Below, one piece after another: positions 42,015 through 50,421 of a stretch of DNA of 64,000 bases. Source of the DNA: Xenorhabdus ishibashii (GTDB lineage: Bacteria; Pseudomonadota; Gammaproteobacteria; Enterobacterales; Enterobacteriaceae); assembly GCF_002632755.1 (NCBI RefSeq), contig NZ_NJAK01000001.1, positions 2,976,001 to 3,040,000 of the forward strand, given 5' to 3'. How positions within the stretch are numbered: position 1 is the stretch's first letter; every line of letters begins with the position of its first letter. Below the pieces are notes generated by a model. It worked only from the letters and a program-made list of their open reading frames with translations, was not told the origin of the DNA and ran no database searches. The position numbers and the translations under genes are program-made.

Positions 42015-43535
42015 ATGCTACTACCTTGGCTAATTCTTCTGCCCTTCATCGGAGGCCTGCTGTGTTGGCAGGCAGAGCGCTTCGGCACCCGTATGCCGCG
42101 TTGGATAGCGCTTCTGGCGATGGGACTGACGTTGTTACTCTCCCTGTACCTATGGCTACAGGGCGGTTATACACTCACCAACCCACAGGGCATTCCACAG
42201 TGGCAAACAGAGTTCGTGCTTCAGTGGATCCCACGTTTTGGCATTAGCATTCATCTGGCACTGGATGGTTTGTCCTTGCTGATGGTGGTGCTGACTGCGT
42301 TACTGGGTTTGATGGCAATCCTCTGTTCGTGGAATGAAAACCAGCCATATCAGGGCTTCTTTCATCTGAATCTGTTGTGGATACTGGGCGGTGTGATGGG
42401 GGTCTTCCTTGCCATTGACCTGTTCTTATTCTTCTTCTTCTGGGAAGTGATGCTCGTGCCGATGTACTTCCTGATTGCTCTGTGGGGACACAGAGGCTCG
42501 GAAGGTAAAACCCGTATCACTGCGGCAACGAAATTTTTCATCTATACCCAAGCCAGTGGCTTAGTGATGCTGATTGCGATTCTGGCATTGGCTTTCATTC
42601 ACCATGATGCAACCGGCGAATGGACATTCAACTATGAAAAATTGTTGCATACGCCGATGTCATACACGGTTCAATATCTGTTGATGCTGGGCTTCTTTAT
42701 TGCATTCGCGGTGAAAATGCCGGTTGTGCCTTTACACGGCTGGTTGCCAGATGCCCATAGTCAGGCACCAACCGCCGGTTCAGTTGACCTTGCGGGGATT
42801 TTGCTGAAAACCGCGGCATATGGTTTGTTGCGTTTCAGTTTGCCTTTGTTCCCGCAAGCCTCTGCGGAATTTGCTCCGATTGCGATGTGGCTGGGTATCA
42901 TTGGCATTTTCTACGGCGCGTGGATGGCATTCAGCCAGACTGATATCAAGCGCCTGATTGCTTATACCAGTGTTTCCCACATGGGTTTTGTGCTTATCGC
43001 TATTTACACAGGTAGCCAATTAGCTTATCAGGGAGCGGTGATCCAGATGATTGCACACGGCCTGTCAGCCGCGGGGCTGTTCATTCTGTGTGGTCAGCTC
43101 TATGAACGCTTGCATACCCGAGATATGCGTCAAATGGGCGGATTGTGGGGAAGAATTCAACTCTTGCCTGCGATATCTCTGTTTTTTGCGGTAGCAACAT
43201 TGGGTATGCCAGGAACCGGTAATTTTGTTGGTGAATTTATGATCCTGTTTGGCAGTTTCAGTAAATTTACCTTGATTACCACGGTCTCCGTGTTCGGTTT
43301 GGTTTTTGCTTCCGTTTATGCACTGTATTTGATGCAGAAGGCTTATTACGGTACGCCAAAAACGGATAAGCCATTACAGCAGATGGATGTACGTGAAATT
43401 TCCATTTTGCTGCTGTTGGTCGTCTTGTTGGTGATTTTGGGGATTTACCCGCAGCCAATCCTTGATACTTCAGCCGCAGCAATGAATAACATCCAGAATT
43501 GGTATTCTGCTTCACTTTTAACTACAAGGCCGTAA
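42015..43535 (+). CDS. nuoM: NADH-quinone oxidoreductase subunit M
   Basis: 506 residues; second antiporter-like subunit. FFFFWEVMLVPMYFLI carries the conserved Glu, and KMPVVPLHGWLPDAHSQAPT the pumping Lys and the His region. It starts 19 bases after nuoL; nuoN follows 6 bases later. Confidence 0.97.
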   Translation: MLLPWLILLPFIGGLLCWQAERFGTRMPRWIALLAMGLTLLLSLYLWLQGGYTLTNPQGIPQWQTEFVLQWIPRFGISIHLALDGLSLLMVVLTALLGLMAILCSWNENQPYQGFFHLNLLWILGGVMGVFLAIDLFLFFFFWEVMLVPMYFLIALWGHRGSEGKTRITAATKFFIYTQASGLVMLIAILALAFIHHDATGEWTFNYEKLLHTPMSYTVQYLLMLGFFIAFAVKMPVVPLHGWLPDAHSQAPTAGSVDLAGILLKTAAYGLLRFSLPLFPQASAEFAPIAMWLGIIGIFYGAWMAFSQTDIKRLIAYTSVSHMGFVLIAIYTGSQLAYQGAVIQMIAHGLSAAGLFILCGQLYERLHTRDMRQMGGLWGRIQLLPAISLFFAVATLGMPGTGNFVGEFMILFGSFSKFTLITTVSVFGLVFASVYALYLMQKAYYGTPKTDKPLQQMDVREISILLLLVVLLVILGIYPQPILDTSAAAMNNIQNWYSASLLTTRP

Positions 43536-43541
43536 TTCGCC

Positions 43542-44999
43542 ATGACAATAACTTCTGAACAATTGATCGCACTGTTGCCGCTATTGATCGTCGGATTGAC
43601 GGTGGTGGTTGTGATGCTGTCCATTGCGTGGCGACGCGATCATTTCACCAATGTCACCTTGACGGTAATTGGTCTAAACCTGGCGCTGTTCTCACTCTAT
43701 TTTGTGGGACAGCAGGAGCCAATGGATGTCACGCCATTGATTCATGTCGATCGTTTTGCAATGTTCTATACTGGCCTTGTGCTGATTGCGAGCCTAGCAA
43801 CAACGACATTTGCCTATTCATGGTTGGAAAATTATCCCGATAATAAAGAAGAATTTTATCTGTTGGTGATGATTGCGGCGGTTGGGGGCATTCTGCTCTC
43901 TTCTGCCAACCACATGGCATCACTGTTTATCGGCATTGAACTGATCACCTTGCCACTGTTTGGTTTAGTGGGTTATGCATATCGCCAAAAACGCTCGTTG
44001 GAGGCGGGCATCAAATATATGCTGCTGTCTGCGGCCGCGTCTTCATTCCTGATGTTCGGTATTGCATTGCTGTATGCAGAATCCGGTGATTTGTCTTTCG
44101 CATCACTTGGCAAGAGTCTGAGCGATAGCAAACTGCATGAACCGTTAGTGCTGGCTGGCTTGGGGATGATGATCGTAGGACTGGGCTTTAAACTTTCCCT
44201 TGTGCCTTTCCAACTGTGGACACCGGATGTTTATCAAGGCGCACCTGCACCGGTATCGACCTTTCTGGCAACGGCAAGTAAGGTTGCGATCTTTGCAGTC
44301 GTCATGCGCTTATTTATTGAAGCGCCAGTGGTTGAAAGCTCAACTTTACGTATTGTGCTAATTGTAATTGCTATTGCATCTATCTTGTTTGGTAATTTGC
44401 TGGCATTGACACAAAGCAATATCAAACGACTGCTGGGTTACTCATCCATTGCTCATTTGGGATATTTGCTGGTGGTATTGGTTGCTATCAAAGATCGTAC
44501 TTTGGCAGAAGAGACGGCAGGTATTTATCTGGTCGGTTATTTGCTTGCCAGCATCGGGGCATTTGGCGTAGTCAGTTTGATGTCCAGCCCATACAGAGGA
44601 CCAGATGCGGATTCACTGTTCTCATATCGTGGCCTGTTCTGGCATAAACCAATTTTGTCAGCGGTAATGACTGTCATGATGTTGTCATTGGCGGGGATAC
44701 CATTAACATTTGGCTTCATTGGCAAATTTTATGTTATCGCAACAGGTGTTGAAGCAAAATTATGGTGGCTGACTGGGGCAGTTGTCGTGGGTAGTGCCAT
44801 CGGCCTTTACTACTACCTGCGCGTGATGGTGAGCTTGTACCTGCCGGCACCAAAAGCGCTGAACCGTGATACACCACACAATTGGGCATTTACCTCTGGC
44901 GGGATTGTTGTGTTACTTGCTGCGTTGCTGGTGTTGATCCTTGGTATTTGGCCACAACCGTTAATTGATATTGTTCAGCTAGCGAAAAGCGCTTTGTAA
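43542..44999 (+). CDS. nuoN: NADH-quinone oxidoreductase subunit N
   Basis: 485 residues; third antiporter-like subunit, next to Nuo[17 protein letters not shown] carries the acidic residue, and [21 protein letters not shown] the Lys and the characteristic loop. It is the last gene of the operon, followed within 30 bases by a terminator. Confidence 0.97.
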   Translation: MTITSEQLIALLPLLIVGLTVVVVMLSIAWRRDHFTNVTLTVIGLNLALFSLYFVGQQEPMDVTPLIHVDRFAMFYTGLVLIASLATTTFAYSWLENYPDNKEEFYLLVMIAAVGGILLSSANHMASLFIGIELITLPLFGLVGYAYRQKRSLEAGIKYMLLSAAASSFLMFGIALLYAESGDLSFASLGKSLSDSKLHEPLVLAGLGMMIVGLGFKLSLVPFQLWTPDVYQGAPAPVSTFLATASKVAIFAVVMRLFIEAPVVESSTLRIVLIVIAIASILFGNLLALTQSNIKRLLGYSSIAHLGYLLVVLVAIKDRTLAEETAGIYLVGYLLASIGAFGVVSLMSSPYRGPDADSLFSYRGLFWHKPILSAVMTVMMLSLAGIPLTFGFIGKFYVIATGVEAKLWWLTGAVVVGSAIGLYYYLRVMVSLYLPAPKALNRDTPHNWAFTSGGIVVLLAALLVLILGIWPQPLIDIVQLAKSAL

Positions 45000-45029
45000 A
45001 TAATAAGCGATAGAACCTATCTTAAAAGC

Positions 45030-45056
45030 CCCAGTCATTGTTGGCTGGGTTTTTTT
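45030..45056 (+). terminator. Terminator of the nuo operon
   Basis: CCCAGTC / GGCTGGG stem (one G-T pair), 6-base loop, then seven T. It starts 31 bases after the nuoN stop: a standard intrinsic terminator. Confidence 0.92.
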
Positions 45057-45137
45057 GTTATGTTTATTGGTTAGTTATAATTTTTTGACTTTTTGTGGAT
45101 ATAGTCTTGAACAGGAAATCATCATCTTACTTGCAAG

Positions 45138-45545
45138 TCAGTTATTTTTACGATCCACCAACCACATTCCGACACTCATTGCCAGCACAAAAGCGAATCC
45201 TTTTGCATAGCCCGCTCCCAATAGTACTAATCCTGGCCCCGGACAAATCCCAGCAATTCCCCATCCCAGGCCAAAAAGCGCGGCTCCTCCCATCAAACGC
45301 CAGTCTATTTGACGCTGGTCAGGTAATATCATAGGTGTACCGCAAAGTGTATATTGACGACGTTTAGCCAGTATGAAACCTATCCATCCGACAAGAATAG
45401 CACCCATCATCACAAATGCCAGGGATGGGTCCCACGGATGTGCCAGATCCAGAAAGCCCAAAACCTTAGCTGGGTTTGCCATGCCACTGATAATTAATCC
45501 TAAACCAAAAATGACGCCAGACAGAAAAGAGAATATCACTATCAT
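45138..45545 (-). CDS. YeeE/YedE half-transporter, second subunit
   Basis: 135 residues with about four membrane helices. The GLGWGIAGICPGPGLVLLG segment is the Cys-containing signature of YeeE/YedE proteins, and an early SGMANPAKVLGFLDL is typical of the smaller, second half (PmpB-like). The family imports thiosulfate or other reduced sulfur species. Two half-size proteins together would equal one full-length YeeE. It starts 3 bases after the upstream half and shares its regulator. Transport substrate is inferred from family only. Confidence 0.85.
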   Translation of the reverse strand: MIVIFSFLSGVIFGLGLIISGMANPAKVLGFLDLAHPWDPSLAFVMMGAILVGWIGFILAKRRQYTLCGTPMILPDQRQIDWRLMGGAALFGLGWGIAGICPGPGLVLLGAGYAKGFAFVLAMSVGMWLVDRKNN

Positions 45546-45548
45546 TTT

Positions 45549-45986
45549 TCACCTCACTAAGAACCAGTAACCTAATCCTGTTGCAGTGACAAATCCCACA
45601 GCCATAAAGATCAGGGTGGCGACTAAAGAACGCAATGAGAGACGGGAGAGTCCACATACGCCGTGACCGCTGGTACAACCGGAACCAATACGTGTCCCTA
45701 TTCCCACCAGAAGACCGGCAATAATAATGGCAGGCCAGGATGCTGTGATCGTGATTTCTGGTAGTGGGTGCAGCAGGCTATAGAGCACAGGCGCAATAAT
45801 TATGCCTGCGAGAAATGCCACCCGCCATGAGCGATCATTTGTTTTACGTTGCAGTAATCCACCAAGAATACCACTGATACCAGCAATTCGGCCGCAAAAC
45901 AGCACCAGCACAATTGCCGCCAGACCAATCAATATTCCCCCACCAAAGCTCAGCCATGGTGTAAACTGGGCAAAGTTAATGCTCAT
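45549..45986 (-). CDS. YeeE/YedE half-transporter, first subunit
   Basis: 145 residues, about four membrane helices. SGCTSGHGVCGLSRLSLRSL is the diagnostic motif of the first half (PmpA-like); FCGRIAGISGILGG is also typical. It starts a single base after the stop of the ArsR-type regulator, so the three genes form an operon. In related bacteria such pairs sit with BigR/PigS-type repressors and respond to sulfide or polysulfide. There is no sulfur dioxygenase or rhodanese gene next to it here. Confidence 0.87.
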   Translation of the reverse strand: MSINFAQFTPWLSFGGGILIGLAAIVLVLFCGRIAGISGILGGLLQRKTNDRSWRVAFLAGIIIAPVLYSLLHPLPEITITASWPAIIIAGLLVGIGTRIGSGCTSGHGVCGLSRLSLRSLVATLIFMAVGFVTATGLGYWFLVR

Positions 45987-45987
45987 C

Positions 45988-46320
45988 CTAATCTCCTGTT
46001 GTTTCCGGTTTCGGGCAATACAAGGTATAGAGCGTATGCAGCAATATCAGAATGCGTTCATCTTCAACACGATAAAAAATCTGTTTTCCTTCCCGCCGTG
46101 TCTGCACCAGATTCAATCGCCGCATGACACCAAGCTGTTGTGACAGCGTTGGTTGGCGGATGCCCACGGCTTCTTCAAGCTGTCCAACAGAAAACTCTCC
46201 TTGACTAAGCTGGCACATCAATAGCAAGCGATCATCATTGGCAAGTGTTCGTAACACATCTGCCGCCTGTTCGGCAGCTTCACGCATTGCTTGTTGCAAA
46301 GGATAATTTACCTTCATCAT
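45988..46320 (-). CDS. ArsR-family (super)sulfide-responsive repressor, BigR/YgaV-like
   Basis: 110 residues; winged helix-turn-helix of the ArsR/SmtB type (VGIRQPTLSQQLGVMRRLNLVQTRREGKQIFYRV). Two Cys are present at LLLMCQLSQGE and near the end at LYTLYCPKP. These match the pair that forms a disulfide or polysulfide bridge in BigR, SqrR and YgaV, so it probably senses reactive sulfur and represses the two YeeE/YedE genes downstream. It is the first gene of its operon. Metal-binding motifs of ArsR (ELCVCDL) are absent. Confidence 0.85.
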   Translation of the reverse strand: MMKVNYPLQQAMREAAEQAADVLRTLANDDRLLLMCQLSQGEFSVGQLEEAVGIRQPTLSQQLGVMRRLNLVQTRREGKQIFYRVEDERILILLHTLYTLYCPKPETTGD

Positions 46321-46352
46321 TATATCCTGATCTTAACAATTTATATTTTTAT

Positions 46353-46362
46353 ATAATATTAT
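46353..46362. promoter_or_regulatory. Possible operator of the BigR-like repressor
   Basis: ATAATATTAT is a perfect palindrome inside a TATA-rich stretch about 35 bases upstream of the regulator's ATG. BigR-type operators are AT-rich palindromes and overlap the promoter. In such AT-rich DNA it may also be chance. Confidence 0.3.
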
Positions 46363-46673
46363 TTTATAAACTAAATGCAAGTCAAATGGGAGATTTTTCA
46401 TTCCAAAGATATCAGGCATTACATTTGGGGATTGTAGTGTTAGTTTTTATTTATATTTGAAATATAAAATTCAACTTGTTTATGTAGAATAAATTTAAAA
46501 AGACATTAGAGAAAAATGGTTGGAATAATATTGATAGCATCTTTTTTCATGAATTAAATCCATTTTGGTTATTATTAATTTTAATATGTAAGATATAAGA
46601 ATTTAAGCATAAAATCTAAAATGAACACCGTAATCTAAGATTGGATAAAAATTTTATTATGGAGGAATATATC
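46363..46673. other. AT-rich gap between the repressor and the SDR gene
   Basis: About 310 bases with no credible gene. It separates two divergent units, so it holds both promoters. No repeat or RNA gene was seen. Confidence 0.5.
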
Positions 46674-47423
46674 ATGAATTCATTTGAAAATAAGGCGGTA
46701 TTAATCACTGGCGCAACGGCTGGAATAGGGTTGGCTACTGCAATTGATTTTGCAGAAAGAGGGGCAAGAGTCCTTTTGGTGGGACGAAATGTTGATAAAG
46801 GAAGTAAAGCAATAGCCCAAATGCCACATAATGCCAATTGTGAGTTTTATTCTGCTGATATGAGTAAGCGTTCAGACATTAAGGGGTTATTTTCATATAT
46901 TAAAGAGCATTATGGTCGTTTGGATATTGCTGTTAACAATGCTGGGATGTTTGGTGCTTCGTTTACTAAAATAACCGCATATCCTGATGAAGTATGGGAT
47001 GAGGTTATTGCGACGAATGTGACAGGCGTATATCAATGTATGAAGTATGAGATACAGTTAATGGAGAAATCAGGTGGAGCAATAGTAAATGTCGCATCAG
47101 TTGCAGGATTAAAGGCGAATTATGCAGGAGGATGCGCTTATACTGCCAGTAAACATGCGGTGGTTGGATTAACAAAGTCCGCAGCTTTAGAGATGGCAAA
47201 GTCAAATATTCGGATTAATTCTGTGTGTCCAGGATTAATCAGGACAGATATGTCAATCAGTGTGTTTGGCGATAATTTAGATGCGTATGGTGATACCCAC
47301 CCAATTGGAAGGATTGGGGAAATGGAAGAAGTGGCTAATGCTATCTTGTGGTTATCTAGTAACAAAGCAGAATTCATTACAGGTTGTTGTTTACCCGTTG
47401 ATGGTGGTTTAATGCTAAAATAG
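46674..47423 (+). CDS. Short-chain dehydrogenase/reductase
   Basis: 249 residues from the ATG at 46674, chosen because GGAGG lies 8 bases upstream; earlier in-frame ATGs at 46641 and 46659 have none. It is a classical SDR: TGATAGIG (cofactor glycines), NNAG, Ser in VNVASVAG, and the YTASK catalytic Tyr-Lys pair, ending with the typical TGCCLPVDGG. GRN at the end of the second strand (VLLVGRN) suggests NADP(H). No neighbours give a pathway; codon use is AT-rich, so it may be acquired. Substrate unknown. Confidence 0.85.
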   Translation: MNSFENKAVLITGATAGIGLATAIDFAERGARVLLVGRNVDKGSKAIAQMPHNANCEFYSADMSKRSDIKGLFSYIKEHYGRLDIAVNNAGMFGASFTKITAYPDEVWDEVIATNVTGVYQCMKYEIQLMEKSGGAIVNVASVAGLKANYAGGCAYTASKHAVVGLTKSAALEMAKSNIRINSVCPGLIRTDMSISVFGDNLDAYGDTHPIGRIGEMEEVANAILWLSSNKAEFITGCCLPVDGGLMLK

Positions 47424-47467
47424 ACTTTAAATACCAGACTATTGAATTAATACATAATAAGATCCGT

Positions 47468-47505
47468 GACGGACAGGTACATGGTTGTACCCAATCCGTC
47501 TTTTT
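47468..47505 (+). terminator. Terminator of the SDR gene
   Basis: GACGGA / TCCGTC outer stem with an inner GGTAC / GTACC stem, then TTTTT. It starts 45 bases after the stop. Confidence 0.85.
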
Positions 47506-47722
47506 AGTTACTGATACCTAAAAATTAATATAGGTTTTAATAGAACGATATAATCAATATATTATTCTGTACTCTTGCCATTAAAATAGATTGATGTTTT
47601 CGGAACATAATGCGTATAATAAATGCGCTGAAAAATGAAAATTCCCTACAATATTCAGGTGTTGAATTTAACTGTAATGAGTTATTTCACTATAACTTTA
47701 GTCTAAAACTAGAGGAAATAAG

Positions 47723-47998
47723 ATGGCAAAAGGAAACTTTTTGACAATCGGCGACAAAACGACATGTGGCGGCGCTATTCTGACTGGAACCAGTAATATT
47801 AAATTTTATGGAAAACAGGCGGCGATTGAAGGTTCTGCTGTGACTTGCGGGAGATATTCGGGAAATTATACTGTTGTCGGCGGAGTCAGCTCTTTCTTGG
47901 ATAAAGGAACGAAATTAGCAGGAACTTTGGATAGCCGGACTACTTGTCCTTGTAATGCTGGGCTTATCCATTCTATTCCTGATACCTATCAAAAATAG
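47723..47998 (+). CDS. PAAR-domain protein (type VI secretion spike tip)
   Basis: 91 residues, almost entirely PAAR: it begins GNFLTIGDKTTCGG, has the central VTCGRYSG, and ends GTLDSRTTCPCNAG. PAAR proteins sharpen the VgrG spike of the type VI secretion system and carry effectors. This is the short form without a fused toxin, so a partner effector would be encoded separately. No VgrG, Hcp or other T6SS gene lies in the window: it is an orphan. Small or broken ORFs follow it. The ATG has AGAGGAAATAAG upstream. Confidence 0.88.
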   Translation: MAKGNFLTIGDKTTCGGAILTGTSNIKFYGKQAAIEGSAVTCGRYSGNYTVVGGVSSFLDKGTKLAGTLDSRTTCPCNAGLIHSIPDTYQK

Positions 47999-48072
47999 GC
48001 TTAAAAATTTAGTGATTTAGTAGCAATGATTTTGCTGTGGTAACTCACCTTTTGATCTTATTAGGAAATAGT

Positions 48073-48302
48073 ATGGAAAGCTATAAAAATTACTCTATGG
48101 ATAGAGCTGACTTGATGTTGCACCCTATTATTGGTGGAGAGTTGATATTGCTAAATTATGTCGGATTTGCACAGGAAACATTTCATTACGGCAGTTTCTT
48201 ATGTTATTGGAAGCGATAGGTGAATTACGTCCGCTACATGAATTCACTAAGGAACGTAAGCGCGAACCAACTACAATTGCTGAGGTACTGAAAAATGCTT
48301 AA
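48073..48302 (+). pseudogene. Possible frameshifted gene after PAAR, function unknown
   Basis: From ATG 48073 one frame runs about 43 codons (MESYKNYSMDRADLMLHPII...ETFHYGSF) and stops at 48219. The adjoining frame then continues from 48201 to TAA at 48302 (MLLEAIGELRPLHEFTKERK). Joining them by a shift near 48200 gives one protein of about 76 residues with reasonable composition. I do not recognise it. Its place behind the PAAR gene suggests a former effector, adaptor or immunity gene; this is inference. Confidence 0.35.
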
Positions 48303-48426
48303 TACTCCATTGAATGTCAAAAGGAAATTTTCTGATGGAAGCAACACGCTTGCAGGGCAGGTGGATTTCTCTGGCGTTAGACCTTTGATTAATATGCTTG
48401 AAAAGATTTATGAAAGAAATTTATGA
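48295..48426 (+). CDS. Small ORF of unknown function
   Basis: 43 residues, MLNTPLNVKRKFSDGSNTLA... ending YERNL. Its ATG overlaps the stop of the frame before it (ATGCTTAA), so it could be translationally coupled, and its end overlaps the next small ORF. No family recognised and no strong ribosome site. Either a real small gene in the PAAR cluster or debris. Confidence 0.3.
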   Translation: MLNTPLNVKRKFSDGSNTLAGQVDFSGVRPLINMLEKIYERNL

Positions 48427-48535
48427 CGAAACTTGTCGTTTTCATTCAATTGCCAAAGAATTGGGAATCGATAAAGCATTAGTAGTCAGCATTGGACAGC
48501 ATATGGAACAGAAATGGGCGGAATTGAAAATATGA
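48410..48535 (+). CDS. Small ORF of unknown function
   Basis: 41 residues, MKEIYDETCRFHSIAKELGI then a helical stretch ending EQKWAELKI. It overlaps the previous ORF by 17 bases in another frame. Its composition is protein-like (helical, charged). It may be the last part of a longer gene broken by frameshifts. Function unknown. Confidence 0.3.
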   Translation: MKEIYDETCRFHSIAKELGIDKALVVSIGQHMEQKWAELKI

Positions 48536-48639
48536 TATTATAGTGTCAATAATGGCTGAAAAAACACCATAAAATGTCATTATAATAACAATTTTCCTTT
48601 AAAAACACCAATAAGGTGCGTTTACAGAGGGAATCTTAA

Positions 48640-49611
48640 TCATAACCATTTCTTGATAAATTCTTCCAATGGCATCGGACGATCAAAGTAATATCCCTGC
48701 AAATAATCGACAGGATAGTTCTTTAACTGATTAGCCAATTTTTGGTTTTCAATTCCTTCTGCCACAATTTCCAGTTGCAAGCGCAGGGCAAGGTCAATGA
48801 TATTTTCCACAATATTCTTTGAGATTATATCGTTATTCATTTTGCTAACAAAGTTATGTCCGATTTTTATTAATTTAACCTTAATTTTTTGTAAATAATT
48901 GTAGTTAGAGAAACCTGTGCCAAAATCGTCCAGTGCAATTAATACGCCTAATTCATCCAACTTATTAAATAAACTAATGGTATGATCATCTAATTCCAAT
49001 AATTCTCGTTCGGTAATTTCCAAAATCAGTTTAATGGAATCTGCTGGAAATGATTTCAGAAAATGATGGCAATCATCAATTAACCTAATGTCTTTGTAAT
49101 GTCTTGCACTAATATTGAGATTGAAATGGAAATTTGCAGGTAATTGATGTGCAATAGGTGAAAAATAATCTCTCACTTGAGTGATTAGGTTATGCGTTAA
49201 GGGAATAATCAAATCTGACTTTTCAATTTGTGCGATAAATTTATTGGGTGTCAACAGCCCATGAATTGGATGTTGCCAGCGAACAAGGATTTCACATCCG
49301 ATGATTTTATTGTTTCTGTTACAAATAATTGGCTGTATATAGGGAATAAACTGCTTGTTTTTAATCGCTTTTTTCAAGCGATATTCTGGGATAGTGATGG
49401 TTTTGGTGTGGTTATAAAAAAATACCGCAGATATGAGTGTAAGCAGAAACAATAAAATAAATACACATAATAATTCTACATCTGGTTGGATATTATCCCG
49501 ATAATTGGAAAATAATCTCCAGAATATAAAGCCGGTGCTGGCAGTAATGGTGATGAATAACATCACAAACAACCGATACAGGGTTCGGTATGATTTCAGA
49601 TTTAGCCCCAT
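48640..49611 (-). CDS. Membrane-anchored EAL-domain protein (probable c-di-GMP phosphodiesterase)
   Basis: 323 residues from the ATG at 49611 (GGAG 5 bases ahead; another ATG precedes it directly). Two membrane segments lie near residues 14-33 and 46-66. The rest, about 75-323, is an EAL domain: EILVRW in place of EAL (the Glu and Arg are kept), LNISAR, EITER, DDFGTG, AEGIE, and LQGYYF. The catalytic Lys of KID is kept but the following Asp is Gly (LIKIGHNFV). Most metal and catalytic residues are present, so it is probably active. No GGDEF domain. It lies 322 bases downstream of yfiB and likely counteracts YfiN; cotranscription is not shown. Confidence 0.85.
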   Translation of the reverse strand: MGLNLKSYRTLYRLFVMLFITITASTGFIFWRLFSNYRDNIQPDVELLCVFILLFLLTLISAVFFYNHTKTITIPEYRLKKAIKNKQFIPYIQPIICNRNNKIIGCEILVRWQHPIHGLLTPNKFIAQIEKSDLIIPLTHNLITQVRDYFSPIAHQLPANFHFNLNISARHYKDIRLIDDCHHFLKSFPADSIKLILEITERELLELDDHTISLFNKLDELGVLIALDDFGTGFSNYNYLQKIKVKLIKIGHNFVSKMNNDIISKNIVENIIDLALRLQLEIVAEGIENQKLANQLKNYPVDYLQGYYFDRPMPLEEFIKKWL

Positions 49612-49614
49612 CAT

Positions 49615-49935
49615 ATCTCCTTCTTGATAAAGCCCATTTACTTAACAGTAGGCTTATTATCCAAACTATGCAAAAGTTTATTAACTTAATGATTACAAAA
49701 AAAAGAGGCTCTTTTTTAAGAAAACAACTTTGGCTATATTACAGGAAGAATTTAAAGACGGGAAATAGCTATACAGTAAGATCTGGAGAAAAATTTTTGA
49801 AATTGCTGGGGATGATCAAGATAAACAAATATCTCTGCCATCCGTGGCTAAATTATTATTTGATTTATATCAATATATTATCAGATTACCGGTTATAAAT
49901 AGGGCTGTATTAAAATCCGTCTTATCTGCTCGCTA
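49615..49935. other. Gap between yfiB and the EAL gene with a broken reading frame
   Basis: No intact gene. On the plus strand (about 49715-49935) one frame reads protein-like apart from a single TAG near 49769: TTLAILQEEFKDGK, stop, LYSKIWRKIFEIAGDDQDKQ, and on. It is not recognised and may be a decayed gene. Otherwise the region is AT-rich; the EAL gene's own promoter, if any, must lie here. Confidence 0.3.
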
Positions 49936-50421
49936 TTACGGTGTCGTTATCACTATGGCAACTCGCCGATTTTCCGCCCGACCTTTTGAACTTCGATTAT
50001 CGGCTATAGGTTGGCTTGATCCTAATCCACGAGTTGTCAGATTCGTGCGTTGCATACCTCCTTGTGTTAGTGCATCTGCAACTGTGTTGGCTCGTTTTAA
50101 CGAAAGTTTATTGTTGTAATTTATTTCTCCGTAGTTGTCAGTATGGCCATCAAGGCGTGCGTGGCGGATACCAATTTTGGATAAGACATTTGCGAGTTGT
50201 TTTAATTTGGCTTCACCTTCTGGACGCAAATGAAATTGATTATTACCAAACAAAACCTTTTCTGATATACCAAATAGCCAACCTTCATCGGTTTGTTGAA
50301 ATCCCTGTTGTTTAAGTGCGGCGATTTGCGCGGCCGTTAACGCATCTTTGTTCTGGCAGGCACTGAGAAAAAGTGCGCCAATAAATGCACAGATAAATAT
50401 ACAATAACGATTTCTGCTCAT
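49936..50421 (-). CDS. yfiB: YfiB-type OmpA-domain lipoprotein
   Basis: 161 residues. A lipoprotein signal ends in the lipobox LSAC (Cys near residue 22). The C-terminal OmpA-like domain (about 55-160) includes LDGHTDNYG and LSLKRANTVADAL, the peptidoglycan-binding part. In Pseudomonas, YfiB in the outer membrane sequesters YfiR and so frees the cyclase YfiN; the Yersinia counterpart is HmsE. It is the third gene of yfiR-yfiN-yfiB and overlaps yfiN by four bases (ATGA). Confidence 0.9.
   Translation of the reverse strand: MSRNRYCIFICAFIGALFLSACQNKDALTAAQIAALKQQGFQQTDEGWLFGISEKVLFGNNQFHLRPEGEAKLKQLANVLSKIGIRHARLDGHTDNYGEINYNNKLSLKRANTVADALTQGGMQRTNLTTRGLGSSQPIADNRSSKGRAENRRVAIVITTP

Noticed and set aside
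49590..49898. 102-codon plus-strand frame as a gene
   Set aside because: Lys/Leu-rich composition typical of AT-rich noise, begins inside the EAL gene on the other strand, no ribosome site.
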